Notes under the pieces: model-generated
Seen by the model: only the letters and a program-made list of their open reading frames with translations
Told to the model about the DNA's origin: nothing
Databases searched by the model: none
Part shown: positions 14,948 to 17,315 of the stretch, piece by piece
How the letters are laid out: every line of letters begins with the position of its first letter
How positions within the stretch are numbered: position 1 is the stretch's first letter
DNA from: DRTC01 sp964521025
GTDB taxonomy: Bacteria > Cloacimonadota > Cloacimonadia > Cloacimonadales > TCS61
Length of the DNA: 17,315 bases
NCBI GenBank assembly: GCA_964521025.1
Contig: CAZFPK010000061.1
Location: forward strand, 1-17,315
Reading direction: 5' to 3'
Position numbers and translations under genes: made by a program

Positions 14948-15733
14948 TTATTCCTTAATAATTTTATCGCACTCTATTTTCATATAAACTAGATAATAAA
15001 TTTTATCGTCCTCTTCTTTTATATTAAGATTAGCATTTAATAATTTAATATTTCTAAGTTTCTGTCTAGTCCATAAAAAATTAAGTTGCTCGATATTAAA
15101 AAAGTTTTCATTCACTCTTTCATCAGCATAGTTTAGACTATTTACTTCAATAAATTCTGATATTTTTATCAACGCATCATCGAAAGCACCAAACCATGCT
15201 TTTATCAGGTTAATAGATCTGCTCAAACCACATGAAACAATTTTATTTTGATATTCTAAAATTTCATTTTTTTTAAACCAAGATGGGGGGTTATTATCAA
15301 ATTTTAGTGTTGAAGCATCAATTTTAATTTTTCCTGGATAACTATATAAACCATAAAAATAATTATTAAATTTGAAAGAATCTACTAATGATATGTTTCG
15401 TAAAATATGTTGCATCGTATCAGGATTTGCAGTAACGACTATCCTGTTTTCTTCAAAAATACTTTCATTTAATATTGGTATTGAACTCTCTTGATCTTTT
15501 TTATATAATTGTCTATAAACAATTGACTCGATCATCCGTGCAAAAAATACAGTTGCCATCGTTCTAGCAGTATATTCATAATCGGAAAAAACGGTATTAA
15601 TTGGTGATATTCCTATGACAAATTTCTGATCAGTATTATTCGGTAAAATATAAAACCATACAGGAATAATAGGTTCTGAAAATAAAAGAAATATAGATAA
15701 TAAAAATAAAGTAACAATAAATTTTTTATACAT
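14948..15733 (-). CDS. Secreted LPP20-like protein of unknown function
   Basis: A 261-residue protein with an N-terminal signal segment, MYKKFIVTLFLLSIFLLFSE, and no lipobox cysteine, so probably periplasmic. GAGG lies 3 nt before ATG 15733. Directly after the signal comes PVWFYILPNNTDQKFVIGIS, then YTARTMATVFFARMIES. This repeats the pattern of the upstream LPP20 lipoprotein: P-x-W-[YF], an acidic or polar turn, a strand ending in Gly, then A-[KR]-x-MA and an IE-containing helix. I therefore call it a divergent relative. The middle (about 85-215) is not recognised. The C-terminus, IYYLVYMKIECDKI, resembles the terminal strand of LPP20 proteins. It lies between the lipoprotein gene and mltC, suggesting an envelope role. 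Codon use is strongly AT-biased. Confidence 0.75.
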   Translation of the reverse strand: MYKKFIVTLFLLSIFLLFSEPIIPVWFYILPNNTDQKFVIGISPINTVFSDYEYTARTMATVFFARMIESIVYRQLYKKDQESSIPILNESIFEENRIVVTANPDTMQHILRNISLVDSFKFNNYFYGLYSYPGKIKIDASTLKFDNNPPSWFKKNEILEYQNKIVSCGLSRSINLIKAWFGAFDDALIKISEFIEVNSLNYADERVNENFFNIEQLNFLWTRQKLRNIKLLNANLNIKEEDDKIYYLVYMKIECDKIIKE

Positions 15734-15820
15734 TTTCCTCTTTTTTGATTTATATTACTAACATTTATAAAATTGAATATTTTATTTTTTTCAAACCTAA
15801 AAACACCAAAATAGGGTTAT

Positions 15821-15878
15821 CCCCTTCTCTTAAATAAAGAGAAGGGGCAAGATTTTGTTAAAAATTCTCCAAAATCTT
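15821..15878. repeat. Two adjacent perfect hairpins between the LPP20 genes
   Basis: CCCCTTCTCTT (15821-15831) pairs with AAGAGAAGGGG (15837-15847) over a 5-nt loop. Two nt further on, AAGATTTTG (15849-15857) pairs with CAAAATCTT (15870-15878) over a 12-nt loop. On the minus strand they begin just after the LPP20 stop (15882) but are not followed by a T-run. They may attenuate or protect the mRNA between two cotranscribed genes, or be a mobile palindromic unit. Confidence 0.65.
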
Positions 15879-15881
15879 AAA

Positions 15882-16391
15882 TTAATACTTTTCGATTTCG
15901 ATCTCTAAATCTTTATAAGCTTGTTTAGATTTCCATTCATTGTATAGAGATTCTTCACTTCTAATATGATTAACAAGTTGTTTTTTAACTTCCTTAGATG
16001 GTAACTCTAATCTAACAAAACACCACTCTTTCCCTTTTTTAAACTTATGATCTTCTTTAACAACAAGCCCACCACTGAATTTTTGTTTTGAAACCATTTT
16101 TATTACTCTTTCAGTATCCTGCATTAAATCAGCGTCTTTTGTCCCTGTTTCTTTAATCCAATCCCTGGTCATTGACATTAAATAATTTTCGATATACTGA
16201 GCAGCATCATTATAAGCCATTGCTTTTGCGCTTTCATAAGAAGTTACCGATCCCTCTTTTACAGCATGCCCATATAAATACACAGAATTTTGATCTTTAG
16301 ACGGATTTCTGTACCATTTTGGGTAAAATGAACATCCTCCTAAAAACATAGTAACCAACATTACGATAATAATGAAATTTCTTTTTTTCAT
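15882..16391 (-). CDS. LPP20-family lipoprotein
   Basis: A 169-residue protein with a type II signal peptide: MKKRNFIIIVMLVTMFLGGC places the lipobox LGGC with Cys20 as the lipidated residue. PKWYRNPSKDQNSVYLYGHA follows, then SYESAKAMAYNDAAQYIEN, the alanine-rich helix typical of LPP20 proteins. The final strand is KKGKEWCFVRLELP. Tandem ATGs occur at 16394 and 16391. AGGAGG is 2 nt from the first and 5 nt from the second, so I chose the second, the same arrangement as in the ATPase gene at 3055. LPP20 is named after a Helicobacter pylori outer-membrane lipoprotein; its biochemical role is poorly known. The neighbours suggest an envelope or peptidoglycan-linked role. Confidence 0.85.
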   Translation of the reverse strand: MKKRNFIIIVMLVTMFLGGCSFYPKWYRNPSKDQNSVYLYGHAVKEGSVTSYESAKAMAYNDAAQYIENYLMSMTRDWIKETGTKDADLMQDTERVIKMVSKQKFSGGLVVKEDHKFKKGKEWCFVRLELPSKEVKKQLVNHIRSEESLYNEWKSKQAYKDLEIEIEKY

Positions 16392-16417
16392 CATTTCCTC
16401 CTTTTTTCTTTTTATTA

Positions 16418-16432
16418 ATAGCATCTTGCCAT
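16418..16432. repeat. Imperfect palindrome ATAGCATCTTGCCAT
   Basis: ATAGCA-TCT-TGCCAT forms a near-perfect stem with one mismatch. It lies in the 73-nt spacer between the permease stop and the LPP20 start. It matches 12 of 15 bases of 14914-14928 and 12 of 15 of 4406-4420, all on the same strand. Confidence 0.5.
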
Positions 16433-16464
16433 TTTTAATTTTTTAACAAAATTTGTAAATAAAA

Positions 16465-17315
16465 CTAATTATTATCTCTATCATAAATTAGATCACCAGG
16501 TGTTTTATTCAATAATATTGAAGTTTTAATATATAATACTGTAAAACTAAAACAAACAATTAAAACTAAAGCTATATAAGTAGAAATATCCATAAGTTTG
16601 AAATACAAATAATTTTTTTCAAGGTTTATTTGAAATAATGAAATAAAAAATTTTAAGCCTTTCAACCTTCCAAAAATGAAAGTTAATACGAATGAAACTA
16701 ATAATGAGAAACCAATAAATTTATAAATTATAATCAAATATATTAGTTTAAGAGTAAAATTATTTAGACCAAATGCTTTAAATGTTCCGATATTTTTTTT
16801 AATTTTATCTAAATGCTCTTTGAATATATGAGAGACAAACATAGTTATACTGATAATACTAAAAATTATAAGAATTGATGATATTATAAATGTTAATTTA
16901 CTCACAAAGTTATAATTTTCTTTTGCTTTTATCTGAGCAAGATCAATTTCTATATTATGGGTTTTATAAAGAAACTCTTGAAAATCTTTAATTTTATCTA
17001 AGTCAAAAAAATTCACAGAAATCCTATCAAAAGACTTTTTGGGAGAACATGGAAATAATTTATAATTGTGATAACGATGTAAATTATTTTTCTGAATAAA
17101 ACCTGAGTTGTTGATATTATTGAATAGGCTATCTAGAACATTTATCGATAAAGGATCAGGTAATAAAGATATAATAATATTATAACCTTCATGATAAGAA
17201 TCTTTGTTTTTTCTAATTTGCGAGCAACAAGGTGATAATTGTTTGTAATACTCATGGTTTTCCAAATAATTTGAAATTTTATTTTTGAATGTATATGCTT
17301 CTGAAGAATCTCCTT
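16465..17315 (-). CDS. FtsX-like ABC transporter permease, C-terminal part (5' end outside window)
   Basis: The frame is open to the window edge (codons back to GDSSEAYTFKNKISNY), so the gene starts outside; an in-window TTG at 17265 is not a credible start. A periplasmic-type segment ends near FQEFLYKTHNIEIDLAQIKA. Three membrane helices follow (around FIISSILIIFSIISITMFV, LIYLIIIYKFIGFSLLVSF and ISTYIALVLIVCFSFTVLY), with IGTFKAFGLNNFTLKL between the first two and NKTPGDLIYDR at the C-terminus. This is the classic FtsX/MacB permease C-terminal layout. The protein would work with an ATP-binding subunit that is not in view, perhaps in lipoprotein transport or in activating cell-wall hydrolases. 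The following genes, two LPP20-like proteins and a transglycosylase, fit either idea. Confidence 0.85.
   Translation of the reverse strand, partial: GDSSEAYTFKNKISNYLENHEYYKQLSPCCSQIRKNKDSYHEGYNIIISLLPDPLSINVLDSLFNNINNSGFIQKNNLHRYHNYKLFPCSPKKSFDRISVNFFDLDKIKDFQEFLYKTHNIEIDLAQIKAKENYNFVSKLTFIISSILIIFSIISITMFVSHIFKEHLDKIKKNIGTFKAFGLNNFTLKLIYLIIIYKFIGFSLLVSFVLTFIFGRLKGLKFFISLFQINLEKNYLYFKLMDISTYIALVLIVCFSFTVLYIKTSILLNKTPGDLIYDRDNN

Overview
This is an AT-rich, gene-dense bacterial window. The organism is most likely a member of the FCB group, and Candidatus Cloacimonadota or a close relative fits best. That assignment is inference. It rests on a gingipain-type C25 peptidase with a 'YPNPF...GIYFYKF...KMIL' C-terminal tail of the type IX secretion/FlgD-like kind, on Gram-negative envelope genes (MltC-type transglycosylase, LPP20 lipoprotein, FtsX-like permease), and on several ATPases of families common in these genomes. 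No rRNA or tRNA gene, IS element or CRISPR array is visible. All genes except one (11530..12786) are on the minus strand, so transcription runs mostly from right to left.

Layout in transcription order, right to left. (a) 17315-13659 is an envelope block: an FtsX-like ABC permease cut by the window edge, an LPP20-family lipoprotein, a second secreted protein with the same LPP20-like pattern, and an MltC-type lytic transglycosylase that lacks a lipobox. (b) 13467-12790 is a YdjM/DUF457-type membrane metal-dependent hydrolase. It converges tail to tail, with a 3-nt gap, on a plus-strand AAA_14/DUF4143 ATPase. (c) 11225-7494 is a secreted C25 peptidase of about 1243 residues behind a long structured leader, with a hairpin terminator after it. 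(d) 7357-6983 is a small VOC/glyoxalase-fold protein. (e) 6843-4977 is a compact type II restriction-modification pair: a beta-class DNA methyltransferase overlapping a PD-(D/E)XK-like protein that is the likely restriction enzyme. (f) 4889-3337 is a MaoC-type enoyl-CoA hydratase followed by a CitE-like CoA-ester lyase, a plausible two-step hydratase/lyase module of the mesaconyl-, itaconyl- or citramalyl-CoA type. (g) 3055-1 holds two translationally coupled NTPases. The second ends in nearly identical TPR repeats and runs off the left edge.

The spacers hold many short palindromic sequences: a perfect 20-bp inverted repeat that also encodes the C-terminus of the CitE-like protein, a 16-bp tandem repeat upstream of the NTPase pair, two inverted copies of a GASTTGCTRCGA...AGTGCGASTT element, and three related 15-mers of the form ATAGCATYTTGYYMT. 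These look like dispersed REP/BIME-like elements or regulatory sites. They, together with the NTPase-TPR pair and the tandem LPP20-like proteins, are the least explained parts of the window.
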